This document shows positions 25,015-33,346 of a stretch of 64,000 nucleotides of DNA, one piece after another (position 1 is the stretch's first letter; each line of letters begins with the position of its first letter). Location: NCBI RefSeq assembly GCF_002797675.1, contig NZ_PGEX01000001.1:930001-994000 (forward strand), read 5' to 3'. A program made the position numbers and the translations under genes. The notes beneath the pieces are model-generated. The model did not search any database and was not told the origin of the DNA. It saw nothing but the letters and a program-made list of their open reading frames with translations. The DNA is from Hallerella succinigenes. GTDB taxonomy: Bacteria; Fibrobacterota; Fibrobacteria; Fibrobacterales; Fibrobacteraceae.

Positions 25015-26367
25015 CTATTCCTCGCTTTCAAACGCATCGTTTGCGGTCGTCGGAGGGGTGTAAGTGATGCCCTGGAACTTCAAAGTATCTCCATGAGGCA
25101 GGTTCACCCGAATGCTCTTGACGTAATCTGCAGGGTCAAATTTGCCCGACTTGAGATTGCGGATTACCAGTTCGTCGCCCGAATAGAAGACGAGATCCTG
25201 GTAGTCGGACGGCACATTCACCATGGTGATGGAGTTGCAAGAACTGACCGTTTTAAAGTTACTGGTTCCACGAAAACCGACTCGAATGCTGTACGCCCAG
25301 CAGAGGGTATCCTGCGTGAATGCGCCTTCTGCAACGAGGAAGACCGAGCCGAGGAAGTTCGAAGTTTTTGCAAGGGTCACCGTCGAAACATGGAGCGTGT
25401 CTTTTGCTTCTTCCAAATCGTCCTTGTCGATGTAGTCCGAAAGGCCCATGAGAACGCCGCCCGCAGAATCCTTGCTGCGAAATTCCACGCGGAAGCTGTC
25501 TTCGATCAAATCAAAAGCCGGAGCAGCCACACGCCAGACGCCCATCGAATCCGTGACAGCCTGCGTCACAAAGGCTGCGCTATCCAAAACGCCAAAGCCG
25601 TAAAGATCCGTCACTACATGGACCGAAACGCCCTTCGCCGGCTTGCCGTTTGCGTTCTTGACGACGCCCTGCAAAATCTTTACCTGGGTCGGTTCGTTTT
25701 GCGAAGCGTCCCAGCGCAGCTTGCCGACATCCAAAGTGTCACCGGCAGAAACCATCACCGAAAGCTTACGGATAATCGTCGAATCCGCATAGCCCGAGGA
25801 GCGGAGCTTTGTAATCACGCTCGAATCCGCCGGGAGGATCGTCAAAGAGTATGCGCCTTCCGGAAGAGCGATCTTAAAGGAATCCGGAGCGAAAACGTCG
25901 ATCGAGAACGTCGTCGAATCGAGTTGTACCCTAAAGTGCGAACCTGCGAGGAACGAGGCGTTGCCCGTATATTCCAGTTCGCCCACCACCAAGGCCGATT
26001 CGCGGAGCTTTACGCGCAGGCTGTCTTCACTCTTGGAAGAGACATGGCGAATAATCTGCGTTTCGGAGAGTGTCGAATCGTTTGAATGATAGCGGAATTC
26101 AAAATTCACCGTATCGGCAATGGTGCTGTCGAAAGCAAAGGCGCCGAGCGAATCCGTTTCCGTTTCAATAAAGTCCAAAATAGAAGCCGAACGAGCCACG
26201 ACCTGGCGCACCGAGATCCCGCTTCTTGCAGAACCGTTGGCAAGGGTCACCGTACCAGCGATCGTGTTTTCCGTATCGGTCGCGGTCCCTGCAACCTTGT
26301 CGGAACAAGCCAAAAAAACGAAAGCGCCGAGGAGAAGCGCGAAGATGCGCAGACTAATCTTCATCAT
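25015..26367 (-). CDS. Lipoprotein with carboxypeptidase-regulatory-like beta domains, coupled to a TIGR02147 regulator
   Basis: Start set at ATG 26367 (MMKISLRIF), 450 residues, with GGAG 6 nt upstream inside the regulator gene. Lipobox FLAC. An N-terminal beta module (about 33-110; TIAGTVTLANGSARSGISV...DSLGAFAFDS) and a second (about 228-300; LQGVVKNANGKPAKGVSVHV...TDSMGVWRV) look like carboxypeptidase-regulatory or CarboxypepD_reg folds, which act as Ig-like spacers. The rest is beta-rich and unassigned. It overlaps the upstream regulator by 14 nt, so the two are translationally coupled and probably linked in function. Confidence 0.8.
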   Translation of the reverse strand: MMKISLRIFALLLGAFVFLACSDKVAGTATDTENTIAGTVTLANGSARSGISVRQVVARSASILDFIETETDSLGAFAFDSTIADTVNFEFRYHSNDSTLSETQIIRHVSSKSEDSLRVKLRESALVVGELEYTGNASFLAGSHFRVQLDSTTFSIDVFAPDSFKIALPEGAYSLTILPADSSVITKLRSSGYADSTIIRKLSVMVSAGDTLDVGKLRWDASQNEPTQVKILQGVVKNANGKPAKGVSVHVVTDLYGFGVLDSAAFVTQAVTDSMGVWRVAAPAFDLIEDSFRVEFRSKDSAGGVLMGLSDYIDKDDLEEAKDTLHVSTVTLAKTSNFLGSVFLVAEGAFTQDTLCWAYSIRVGFRGTSNFKTVSSCNSITMVNVPSDYQDLVFYSGDELVIRNLKSGKFDPADYVKSIRVNLPHGDTLKFQGITYTPPTTANDAFESEE

Positions 26368-27229
26368 CGGAATCTCCTTCGGTTTCATCCATTCGAGCTT
26401 CGTTCTCCTGGAGAGCTTCGAGCTCCTTCGAGAGCGGGAAGAATTGGATATTCAGTTCACAGATCATCGACTCATGATCGTCCGAGCGGACGATATCGAC
26501 CACTTCCTTACGAAATGTATCAATTTTATGGATGATGCGTTCAAGCCCTTGCGGAGAAACGCTCATCGTCGTACACGAAACGTTACGACGTTCGGTACTG
26601 TAACGGTCCACGGCAGCCTTGCCGAGGTCCATCATTTTCTTTTGGAAGTCGTGAACGATAAACGGTGGAATTTCTCGGCCACTGGTGATTGTCTTGTTGA
26701 CAGAACGCCAAAAACCGTTTTCTTTTTCGATAAGGCCGAGATTCGAAAGCAGCTTGATCGCCTGCTTTGCCTGCGGAACCGTAATGCGCGGGTTGAGGAA
26801 CAGGGCGAGATCCTGGTAGTTGTCCGAAACATTCAAAACGGACAGAGCCTCACGGACGGCGACATAATACCATTCCTTATAATATTCTATCTGCTGACGG
26901 GAGAGCGCCTTGGTCGTACGCGGAAGAAGGGCGGACATTTTTTCAAAGATGACCTGCTTCGATTCCGGGGTTTCCGCATGGGTGAAGTCCACCATCAAGC
27001 TGAAGTAGCGGCCTTCCTTTTCGGAAAGTCCAAGCGCATGGATGAACTTGGGAACCATTTGCGGGGTCAAAGACTTACGGCCCTTCACAAGATCAAGATA
27101 GAATCCGCTGGACGTGTAGCCCGCTCGCTTAGCGAAAGCGCGATACGAAAAATACCGTTGTACGGACTTACGGTACTCGTAATAATCCTGCAGGTACTTT
27201 CGATAATTGTAATAGGCGAACACGTTCAT
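26354..27229 (-). CDS. TIGR02147 family (DUF4423) putative transcriptional regulator
   Basis: A 291-residue protein. The start MNVFAYYNYRKYLQDYYEYRK is the hallmark of the TIGR02147 family, multi-copy in Fibrobacter. Residues 28-75 (SYRAFAKRAGYTSSGFYLDLVKGRKSLT, quoted in part elsewhere) form a Cro/XRE-like helix-turn-helix; a longer helical DUF4423 part follows, and residues 145-185 (ITVPQAKQAIKLLSNLGLIE) look like a winged helix. The C terminus is acidic. A TATATT box lies 12 nt upstream of the ATG and a TTGGGAACAC element lies at the -35 position. The lipoprotein gene downstream overlaps its end. It probably controls this locus, possibly itself; its target is unknown. Confidence 0.8.
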   Translation of the reverse strand: MNVFAYYNYRKYLQDYYEYRKSVQRYFSYRAFAKRAGYTSSGFYLDLVKGRKSLTPQMVPKFIHALGLSEKEGRYFSLMVDFTHAETPESKQVIFEKMSALLPRTTKALSRQQIEYYKEWYYVAVREALSVLNVSDNYQDLALFLNPRITVPQAKQAIKLLSNLGLIEKENGFWRSVNKTITSGREIPPFIVHDFQKKMMDLGKAAVDRYSTERRNVSCTTMSVSPQGLERIIHKIDTFRKEVVDIVRSDDHESMICELNIQFFPLSKELEALQENEARMDETEGDSDDED

Positions 27230-27240
27230 AGCGCATTAAA

Positions 27241-27346
27241 AATATATTTTCTCCTATTTTTTGGGAACACCTAATTGTGCAAAGATTTTGTAAGTTTTTA
27301 GCGAAATTTCGTTAAAAGAACAATTTGGGAACACTTTTGGGAACAA
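27241..27346. promoter_or_regulatory. Repeated TTGGGAACA elements and a dyad upstream of the TIGR02147 gene
   Basis: TTGGGAACAC occurs at 27261-27270 and 27325-27334, and TTGGGAACAA at 27337-27346, all in one direction; a weaker copy lies near 27383-27392. An 18-bp imperfect palindrome TTAGCGAAATTTCGTTAA (27298-27315) sits between them. The first copy overlaps the -35 position for the TATATT box at 27241-27246. These look like operator sites. Confidence 0.55.
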
Positions 27347-27405
27347 CTCCTCTACTCTTCGCGCGATTTTTTGTCTATTTTCAAGGAACACCCAATCCCA
27401 TCCCT

Positions 27406-27442
27406 AGAATCGCGATCTATCAAAAGGTCGCGATTCTTTTTT
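27406..27442 (+). terminator. Terminator-like hairpin 13 nt before the hydrolase-like gene
   Basis: AGAATCGCGA (27406-27415) and TCGCGATTCT (27428-27437) form a perfect 10-bp stem followed by T6 on the plus strand, ending just ahead of the ATG at 27456. It would end a transcript coming from the left, so it marks a leader attenuator or the 3' end of a small RNA. Confidence 0.75.
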
Positions 27443-27455
27443 ATCTTGTAGCGCG

Positions 27456-28220
27456 ATGAACGCTCTCAAGAACATCCTTTTCAAGATTCTGCGTCTGATC
27501 GGCATTTTCGCTCTGATCTACGTTTGCCTTCTCCTTTACATGGTTATGTCGGAACGCCGCCTGGCGTTCCCCCGTGCAGAAATCGACGACGCTTCCGAAT
27601 CGGCGCTCCGTGACAACGCCGTCCTTTGCCACGTCGAAAACGACAAAAAGCTTCAGGGCTGGATCCTGAACGATTCCCTGCCGACAACTGCACTGTACTT
27701 TGCCGACCGTGGCGAAGATGCGGCGACCTTCCTCGCCAACGCAAAGAGGATTTCGGGATTTCGACTTGTCACGTTCAACTACCGCGGTTCCGCCGGGAGC
27801 GAAGGAACGCCAGGCGAAAAGTATTACGACTCGGACATTCGGGCAATGGTCGGCTGCGCCCATTCGAACGACCTTATCTTCATCGGTCATGGCACGGGAG
27901 CGATCGCCGCGTACAATTCTTTTGCAAGCGGGCTTGGCAAAGGAGCCCTTCTCGTTGACCCTGCAGAGAGTTTTAGTTCCGCTTTATCGGCACGTTACCG
28001 AATTTTCTTTCCGAAATTCCTGAGCAGGACCCATTCGCGGATGATTTTTAGCGATGAACAATCCAATCCGGCGACCGTCATCGCAGACGACCCTCGTCGT
28101 GGTGAACTTGTACGCAATTTATTGAACAAGCATTCTAAAAAATTTACCTTGGTCGAGCGAGAAGGCAATTCTTTACTAGAAGTCATGCAGGCCGAGCTTA
28201 CAAAAATAAAAACAAAGTAA
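27456..28220 (+). CDS. Membrane-anchored alpha/beta hydrolase-like protein, catalytic residues replaced
   Basis: A 254-residue protein with one N-terminal membrane helix (about 10-32). The body follows the alpha/beta-hydrolase plan: FNYRGSAGSEGTPGE (107-121) matches the family NYRGxGxSxG segment. The nucleophile elbow, normally GxSxG, reads GHGTG (144-148), so glycine replaces serine. Where the family has its catalytic His, the sequence reads EGNSLLE. It is therefore probably a non-catalytic homologue. A terminator-like hairpin sits just before the start. Confidence 0.7.
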   Translation: MNALKNILFKILRLIGIFALIYVCLLLYMVMSERRLAFPRAEIDDASESALRDNAVLCHVENDKKLQGWILNDSLPTTALYFADRGEDAATFLANAKRISGFRLVTFNYRGSAGSEGTPGEKYYDSDIRAMVGCAHSNDLIFIGHGTGAIAAYNSFASGLGKGALLVDPAESFSSALSARYRIFFPKFLSRTHSRMIFSDEQSNPATVIADDPRRGELVRNLLNKHSKKFTLVEREGNSLLEVMQAELTKIKTK

Positions 28221-28296
28221 CACTTATCATCTTGTCCCATTTCGGTGAATTTTTTAATATTAGTCCTGTGTACCCCAAAAGGTGAGGTTTAGTGTT

Positions 28297-28935
28297 ATGG
28301 ATAGCTTTAAAGCTAGAATGGATATCCGTGGTTTTCTTCGCTTCTCTAAAGAACTCGCGGAAAAGTTCAAACTCAAAACAGCCGTTTACGCAGATCTGAT
28401 GGTGGATAAGGTCGGCGGTCGAATCGCCATTATCCCGACGAGCAAGCTCAAGGCAACGTCCTTCCGCATTCTCCCGTCGAACGGCACTTATCTTCTGTAT
28501 CTCCGCGGCGCAATGAACGTCGTCGGCATGAAGGTCGTTTCGGGAGACGTCGAACTCACGAAAGAAGACGACAAGATCATTTTCCAGAAGAAAAATTCAA
28601 AGAAGACCGGTGCGTGGGAACTCTTCGCCTGCCGCAATTCCGCAGGCCTTCCGATGATTTCTATCGATGCCCGCGGAACGATGATCCTCGACAAGCGTTG
28701 CATCACCGCTCTCAACACAATAAAGAATTCGACGGCGACTCCGGAATTCGATCCCAAGAAAAAGACATTTAAATTAACTTTCGGCAAGAAGGGCCTGCTC
28801 AACATCCGCACCATCGAAAGTCACGCCAGTCTTTCTATGATGGGGACGTTCCACTCTTTCGGCGTCAAACTTCCGGAATCTCATGTGCGTTACTGCGTCC
28901 AGATTTCGGGAAACGTCATGACTTTCAAACTATAG
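28297..28935 (+). CDS. Hypothetical protein
   Basis: Start set at ATG 28297 (MDSFKARMDIRGF), 212 residues; GGTGAGG lies about 9 nt upstream, and the GTG at 28282 is within that site. I do not recognise a family. It has no signal peptide and no membrane segment and is rich in lysine and short beta-like stretches (GTYLLYLRGAMNVVGMKVV, FKLTFGKKGLLNIRTI). It is followed after 10 nt by a small membrane protein, so the two form an operon. Confidence 0.65.
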   Translation: MDSFKARMDIRGFLRFSKELAEKFKLKTAVYADLMVDKVGGRIAIIPTSKLKATSFRILPSNGTYLLYLRGAMNVVGMKVVSGDVELTKEDDKIIFQKKNSKKTGAWELFACRNSAGLPMISIDARGTMILDKRCITALNTIKNSTATPEFDPKKKTFKLTFGKKGLLNIRTIESHASLSMMGTFHSFGVKLPESHVRYCVQISGNVMTFKL

Positions 28936-28945
28936 GGGTTCAATC

Positions 28946-29365
28946 ATGTTCGAAATTTTCAAGGCGTTTTACCCCGTCCATTACAATTTCGGCGCATTTG
29001 CCCTGCTATTGCTCTTGTTCGTGATCTTTTTGCTGACCAAGAAGAATTTCAAGTGGGCAATCATCTTCATCATCGTTGACATCGCCTTCAACGTATTCAT
29101 CTACCACAAGACGGCTCACCGCGTTTGGATCATTACCGAAACGCCTGCCGCACAGAATGAATGGGACACTCCGGCTCCGAAAACTTACAAGTTCTCTGCT
29201 CCGGACAACTGGGTGATCGAAGGCGACAACGGCGAAAAGATGCACTGGTGCTGGGTGGAAACCTGGGCGGAAAAGTTCCTGAGCTTCGACTTTGTCGATA
29301 GACTTTGGGGAACGAACAAGGCGAAGCAGCTTCGCGGCGCTTCCGAAGAACGCTTGGACCAGTAA
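28946..29365 (+). CDS. Small membrane protein, hypothetical
   Basis: A 139-residue protein with two predicted membrane helices (about 14-32 and 37-55) and a hydrophilic C-terminal half containing several tryptophans (VWIITE, MHWCWVETWAEKFL). GGGG lies just before the ATG, 10 nt after the preceding hypothetical gene. A terminator follows. No family recognised. Confidence 0.65.
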   Translation: MFEIFKAFYPVHYNFGAFALLLLLFVIFLLTKKNFKWAIIFIIVDIAFNVFIYHKTAHRVWIITETPAAQNEWDTPAPKTYKFSAPDNWVIEGDNGEKMHWCWVETWAEKFLSFDFVDRLWGTNKAKQLRGASEERLDQ

Positions 29366-29392
29366 GCCTTTAAATTTTCGATCGACCTTTAC

Positions 29393-29425
29393 AAAAAGTT
29401 CGGGTGCGCATCCGGACTTTTTCTT
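29393..29425 (+). terminator. Terminator after the hypothetical operon
   Basis: AAAAAGTTCGG and CCGGACTTTTT (29393-29422) form a stem around an 8-nt loop and continue into CTTTT. The A-rich left arm makes it usable for the convergent lpxH gene too. Confidence 0.8.
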
Positions 29426-29456
29426 TTGCCATTTTTCTTTGAAGTTTTGGAAGCGC

Positions 29457-30188
29457 TTACTTTTGAAATGGGACAACAGAAATTTCGCCATTTTCAAGCT
29501 TTGCATAATTCAAATGGAAAAGCCACTGCCCCGGGGAAACGACCTTGCCTTCTGCGTTTTCCCAAATGCCCGGAATATGGTGATGCCCGTGAACGCAGAT
29601 GTCGCAGTGATTGTCTCGCATTCTTTCGGCAGCGGCATCGAGATACGAGAAAATGTCGATAACGCGGTCCTTGCCCGCCTTACGGCTATTTCTACCGACA
29701 AAAGTTGCAATGTCCATTCCCCAGTCCGGATGGATTTGACGGAAAAGAAATTGCGCCCATTTGGCGTCGATCAGTTTTCTCGCGGCGCGGTACCCCTTGT
29801 CTGCCTTGGCGACACCGTCCCCGTGCATCAGGTAAATATCATGCCCCTGAATGTTTTTTGCAACGTAGGTACGGTGAACTTGTACGCCAAGTTCCTTCGA
29901 AAAAAAATCGCCCAGCGCAAAGTCGTGATTGCCCGTCAGATAATGCACTTCCGTTCCGGAATCCACCAAGTCTCCTAACACGCGGTAAAGCGGCATGTGT
30001 CCGCGAGCCACGTAATGGCGGTACTCGTACCAAAATTCAAACAGATCGCCGACGATAAAAAGGTGCGACGCACCGCCAATCATTCCTTTTAAGAAATGAA
30101 CAAGAGTTTCTTCGCGATCTTCGATGGATCCGGGAGGATTCACGCCGAGATGCGCATCCGAAATGAAGTAGGCGACTTTGGTTTCCAT
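29457..30188 (-). CDS. lpxH: UDP-2,3-diacylglucosamine diphosphatase (LpxH-type)
   Basis: A 243-residue metallophosphoesterase. Metal-binding motifs are in order: D11-x-H13 (SDAH), GDLFEFW (Asp48), GNHD (86-89), HGD (near 122) and HGHHH (near 205). GDLFEFW and the length match LpxH, which makes lipid X in lipid A synthesis at the inner membrane face. The gene stands alone on the minus strand. Confidence 0.85.
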   Translation of the reverse strand: METKVAYFISDAHLGVNPPGSIEDREETLVHFLKGMIGGASHLFIVGDLFEFWYEYRHYVARGHMPLYRVLGDLVDSGTEVHYLTGNHDFALGDFFSKELGVQVHRTYVAKNIQGHDIYLMHGDGVAKADKGYRAARKLIDAKWAQFLFRQIHPDWGMDIATFVGRNSRKAGKDRVIDIFSYLDAAAERMRDNHCDICVHGHHHIPGIWENAEGKVVSPGQWLFHLNYAKLENGEISVVPFQK

Positions 30189-30220
30189 ATTTTGAAATCT
30201 AATAATTCTAATTTTAAGGG

Positions 30221-30784
30221 GTGAAATTCTGGCTTTGCATCTTGACCGTTCTTCTCTTTTCCGCTTGCGCGCCTAAGCTTTACCATGCGGATTTTTCGGC
30301 AGATGCCTCTGCAGATAAAGCCTTTGCTTCGCCCGATTCATCCGCAATCCATTTTCACGCCCGCGAAAACGGCAAAACGGTCGAATTTCCGGAACGTTTA
30401 CAGACCGCCTATGCGCAAGGGATACAAGACGCCGTGCCGAACGGCTGCACCTTAGAGCTTTCTTTCGACGGAAACGTGGAAGAGCATTATGCGAGCCTCT
30501 GGTACTTGGGAATCCTTGTCCTTGCTCCGCTTTGGCCCGCCATGCCGCGTGCAGACGATATTTTCCTTTTGTTGCATTCTGAACTTGTCTGCGACAGCGT
30601 GAGCGTGGAACGTGCAGAACTTTTGGAAGAAGAACATCCGCGCCTTTTTTGGTACGGTCCATACCGCGGCGGATACATGCAGGAACGCGCCGACATGATT
30701 CACAGAAAGCTGATCGCACGTTTAAGACAGTCCCTTTTGCAAAACACCCCAGTGGATGAATCCATCCGCTCGGACATTTACTAA
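30221..30784 (+). CDS. Small lipoprotein, hypothetical
   Basis: Starts at GTG 30221; no other start codon fits the signal peptide MKFWLCILTVLLFSAC, whose lipobox is FSAC (Cys16). 187 residues. A hydrophobic stretch near 89-104 (ASLWYLGILVLAPLWPAMP) could be a membrane or lipid-inserting segment. No known domain. rsmI follows after 10 nt and lnt after that, so this lipoprotein is co-transcribed with the enzyme that acylates lipoproteins. Confidence 0.65.
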   Translation: MKFWLCILTVLLFSACAPKLYHADFSADASADKAFASPDSSAIHFHARENGKTVEFPERLQTAYAQGIQDAVPNGCTLELSFDGNVEEHYASLWYLGILVLAPLWPAMPRADDIFLLLHSELVCDSVSVERAELLEEEHPRLFWYGPYRGGYMQERADMIHRKLIARLRQSLLQNTPVDESIRSDIY

Positions 30785-30794
30785 AATTCAGACT

Positions 30795-31481
30795 ATGCAT
30801 ACACTTTACGTTGTCGCCACTCCGATTGGAAATCTTGAAGACATGACCTACCGCGCCGTGCGCATTTTAAAAGAAGTACCGCTCGTGCTCGCCGAAGACA
30901 CCCGTCATTCGAGACTTCTGTTTGACCACTTCGACATTCACACGCCGATGGAAAGCTATCACGACTTCAACAAGGAAGAAGTTACACCGAAATACGTGGA
31001 ATACCTGAAGAACGAAGGCGACATTGCGATTATCAGCGATGCCGGAACTCCAGGCATCGCCGACCCTGCATTTAACCTGGTACGCGAATGCGTGCGTGAA
31101 GGCATTGATGTGCGAAGCGTCCCAGGTGCCTGTGCTATGATCAACGCCCTCGTTTCGAGCGGCATGCCGACCGACCGTTTCCGCTTCGAGAACTTTTCTC
31201 CGAAAAAGAGTGCCCAACGTTTGCACTTGCTTGAAAAGCTCAAGGAAACCGCCGACTCGACACTTATCTTTTACGCAAGCCCGCACAACCTGGTCAAGTT
31301 TATCGGTGAAATCCAGCAGGTCTTTGGCGAAACGCCTATCGCCCTGATGCGCGAGCTGACCAAAAAGTTTGAAGAACACCTGGTGGCGACACCTTCCGAA
31401 CTTTTGGAACATTACAAGAAGTGCAATCCCAAGGGCGAATACGTTCTCCTGTTCCATCCGCAAGGTAAGGGTGGGTTATGA
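30795..31481 (+). CDS. rsmI: 16S rRNA (cytidine1402-2'-O)-methyltransferase
   Basis: Start set at ATG 30795 (MHTLYVVATPIGNL), 228 residues; the longer frame from 30756 overlaps the lipoprotein gene. The family signature VATPIGNLEDMTYRA, LAEDTRHSRLL, and SDAGTPGIADP are all present. It methylates C1402 in the ribosomal decoding centre using SAM. Its last 4 nt overlap the lnt start (ATGA). Confidence 0.94.
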   Translation: MHTLYVVATPIGNLEDMTYRAVRILKEVPLVLAEDTRHSRLLFDHFDIHTPMESYHDFNKEEVTPKYVEYLKNEGDIAIISDAGTPGIADPAFNLVRECVREGIDVRSVPGACAMINALVSSGMPTDRFRFENFSPKKSAQRLHLLEKLKETADSTLIFYASPHNLVKFIGEIQQVFGETPIALMRELTKKFEEHLVATPSELLEHYKKCNPKGEYVLLFHPQGKGGL

Positions 31482-33346
31482 TTTTTTTCCTTTTTATCCA
31501 AGCAGTCCTGAACATTGCGCTTGTTATGTCCGATCCGGACATGGAAGGCATTTACCTTTTTAAGGCTCAACTGATTCCATTTCTCTGTGCGCTTCCCTTT
31601 ATTTTCAAACGTGATTTTCGAAAGAATTTTTCAAAGATGCTTTACAGTTTCTGCGGCATCGGATTCCTTTCGCTTGCGATCGATTACGCGTTTCGTTCCC
31701 ACGTCGGTCTGATTCAGCTTGCCACGGTCTTTGTACCTTTGGCGCTTTACGGACTGTTCCATTTTGCCGTTTGGAATGTGCAACGCGCTAAAGAAAGATT
31801 CTCTTTAGCGGCTCTGGCGATGAGTTCGCTCAGCTGGGGACTTTACGCCTTTGCATTTCCGCCACTTCCTCTTGGTCCAGGTGCCCTCGTATTTCTTGTG
31901 CCGTGGTTCATTGTGCTTCTGCGCTCCAATATGCAGACAGCTCTTTTCGCTTCGTTCTGGTCGGGCTTCATTTACAACGTCATCAATTACTATTGGATTT
32001 ACAACGTGATGAACGTGGGACCGGCCGTTTTGATCATGATCGGTCTAATTCTCTTGATTTCTTACTTCAGCGTTTACAATACAATCGCCGCGGCGGTTTT
32101 TGTGAAAGCCCGCGATGTAAAAATCAAGGGTATTCCTGTTCTGCTCATTCTCTTCCCGCTCTTTTACGCGGGTCTTGAAATGACGCGGAGCATTGGAGAC
32201 TTTAGCTTTCCGTGGAGCCATCTCGGGTACGCCTTGGGAAATCAACTTCCGCTGTTACAGGCACTTTCGATCATCGGCATTTTTGGTTACACAGCCATCA
32301 TCATCGCAAGCAATTTGGCGGTCGCCGAAGCCTTCGTGAAAGGCAAAAAGTTTTTGATTGCCGCACCGGTTGCGATTTTTGCCTTGCTCTTTGGATACGG
32401 AAGCTTTGTGCTTTCTAAACCGGAAGCGGCTCCGTTCTATATGGAAAACGAGGCAGAAGCCCCGAAGGTTGCGGTTGTTCAGCCGAATATTCATCAGACG
32501 AACAAGTGGAACAAAGCCTACTACGATTCCGTCGTGTCCAAGACTTGGCAGATTGTAAACGACAGCGTCGATTGGAAATCCGGAGACTTGGACCTGGTCG
32601 TTCTTCCGGAGACCGCGATTCCCGACTTTATAAGGTTCCGCAGCCGTGAAAAGCTTTGGCTCAAGAACCGTATCAAGGGAACGCAGACAAGTCTCTTCAT
32701 CGGAGCGTTGGACTTTGACCGCGAAGGAAAACCGCCACGTCCGGTAAACCTTTACAACAGCGGTTTCCTGTTCCGCCCCGACGAAAAGAATTACACGCGC
32801 TACATCAAAACGCACCTGGTGCCGTTTAGCGAAAGGCTCCCCTTCGATGACGTGTTCCCGATTTTGAATTACGTGGACGTTGGGCAGGGCAACTTTGTTC
32901 CCGGCAAGGAACGCCCGGTCTTTGAACCGTATTTCTGGAGCCCGTTCATTTGCTACGAAACAATCTACGGTGCCGAAGCCAGACGCTCCATCCGTAACGG
33001 CTCCCGCCTGATGGTAGACATCACGAATGACGGCTGGTTCGGGAAAAGCACCGCCGCAGCCCAGCATTTGAACCAGCTACGTTACCGCGCCATCGAAAAC
33101 GGCTATCCGATTGTCCGTTGCACGAACACCGGAATTTCCGCATTCGTCGACCAGTACGGCCATGAAGATCTAAAAACAGAGCTTTACACGGAACGCGTCA
33201 TCACACGTCGCATTCCACTCCGCTCCAGGGATACTCTTTATTTCCACATAGGCGATGCAGTCGAGTATGGACTGCTCGGATTCTTCTTTGCCTATCTTGC
33301 GGCGCTGTTTATCCGATTAAAGACATGGGCCAGTGCCCAACCTTAG
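31478..33346 (+). CDS. lnt: Apolipoprotein N-acyltransferase with an N-terminal membrane extension
   Basis: A 622-residue protein; E. coli Lnt has 512. About 105 N-terminal residues with roughly three membrane segments precede the usual Lnt start (SSLSWGLYAFAFPPLPLG). The membrane part is followed by a nitrilase-like periplasmic domain with the full triad: Glu378 (LPETAIP), Lys444 (KTHLVPF) and Cys492 (FICYETIY). It adds the third acyl chain to lipoproteins, of which this window holds many. Its 3' end overlaps the convergent gene at 33309 by 38 nt. Confidence 0.92.
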   Translation: MIFFLFIQAVLNIALVMSDPDMEGIYLFKAQLIPFLCALPFIFKRDFRKNFSKMLYSFCGIGFLSLAIDYAFRSHVGLIQLATVFVPLALYGLFHFAVWNVQRAKERFSLAALAMSSLSWGLYAFAFPPLPLGPGALVFLVPWFIVLLRSNMQTALFASFWSGFIYNVINYYWIYNVMNVGPAVLIMIGLILLISYFSVYNTIAAAVFVKARDVKIKGIPVLLILFPLFYAGLEMTRSIGDFSFPWSHLGYALGNQLPLLQALSIIGIFGYTAIIIASNLAVAEAFVKGKKFLIAAPVAIFALLFGYGSFVLSKPEAAPFYMENEAEAPKVAVVQPNIHQTNKWNKAYYDSVVSKTWQIVNDSVDWKSGDLDLVVLPETAIPDFIRFRSREKLWLKNRIKGTQTSLFIGALDFDREGKPPRPVNLYNSGFLFRPDEKNYTRYIKTHLVPFSERLPFDDVFPILNYVDVGQGNFVPGKERPVFEPYFWSPFICYETIYGAEARRSIRNGSRLMVDITNDGWFGKSTAAAQHLNQLRYRAIENGYPIVRCTNTGISAFVDQYGHEDLKTELYTERVITRRIPLRSRDTLYFHIGDAVEYGLLGFFFAYLAALFIRLKTWASAQP

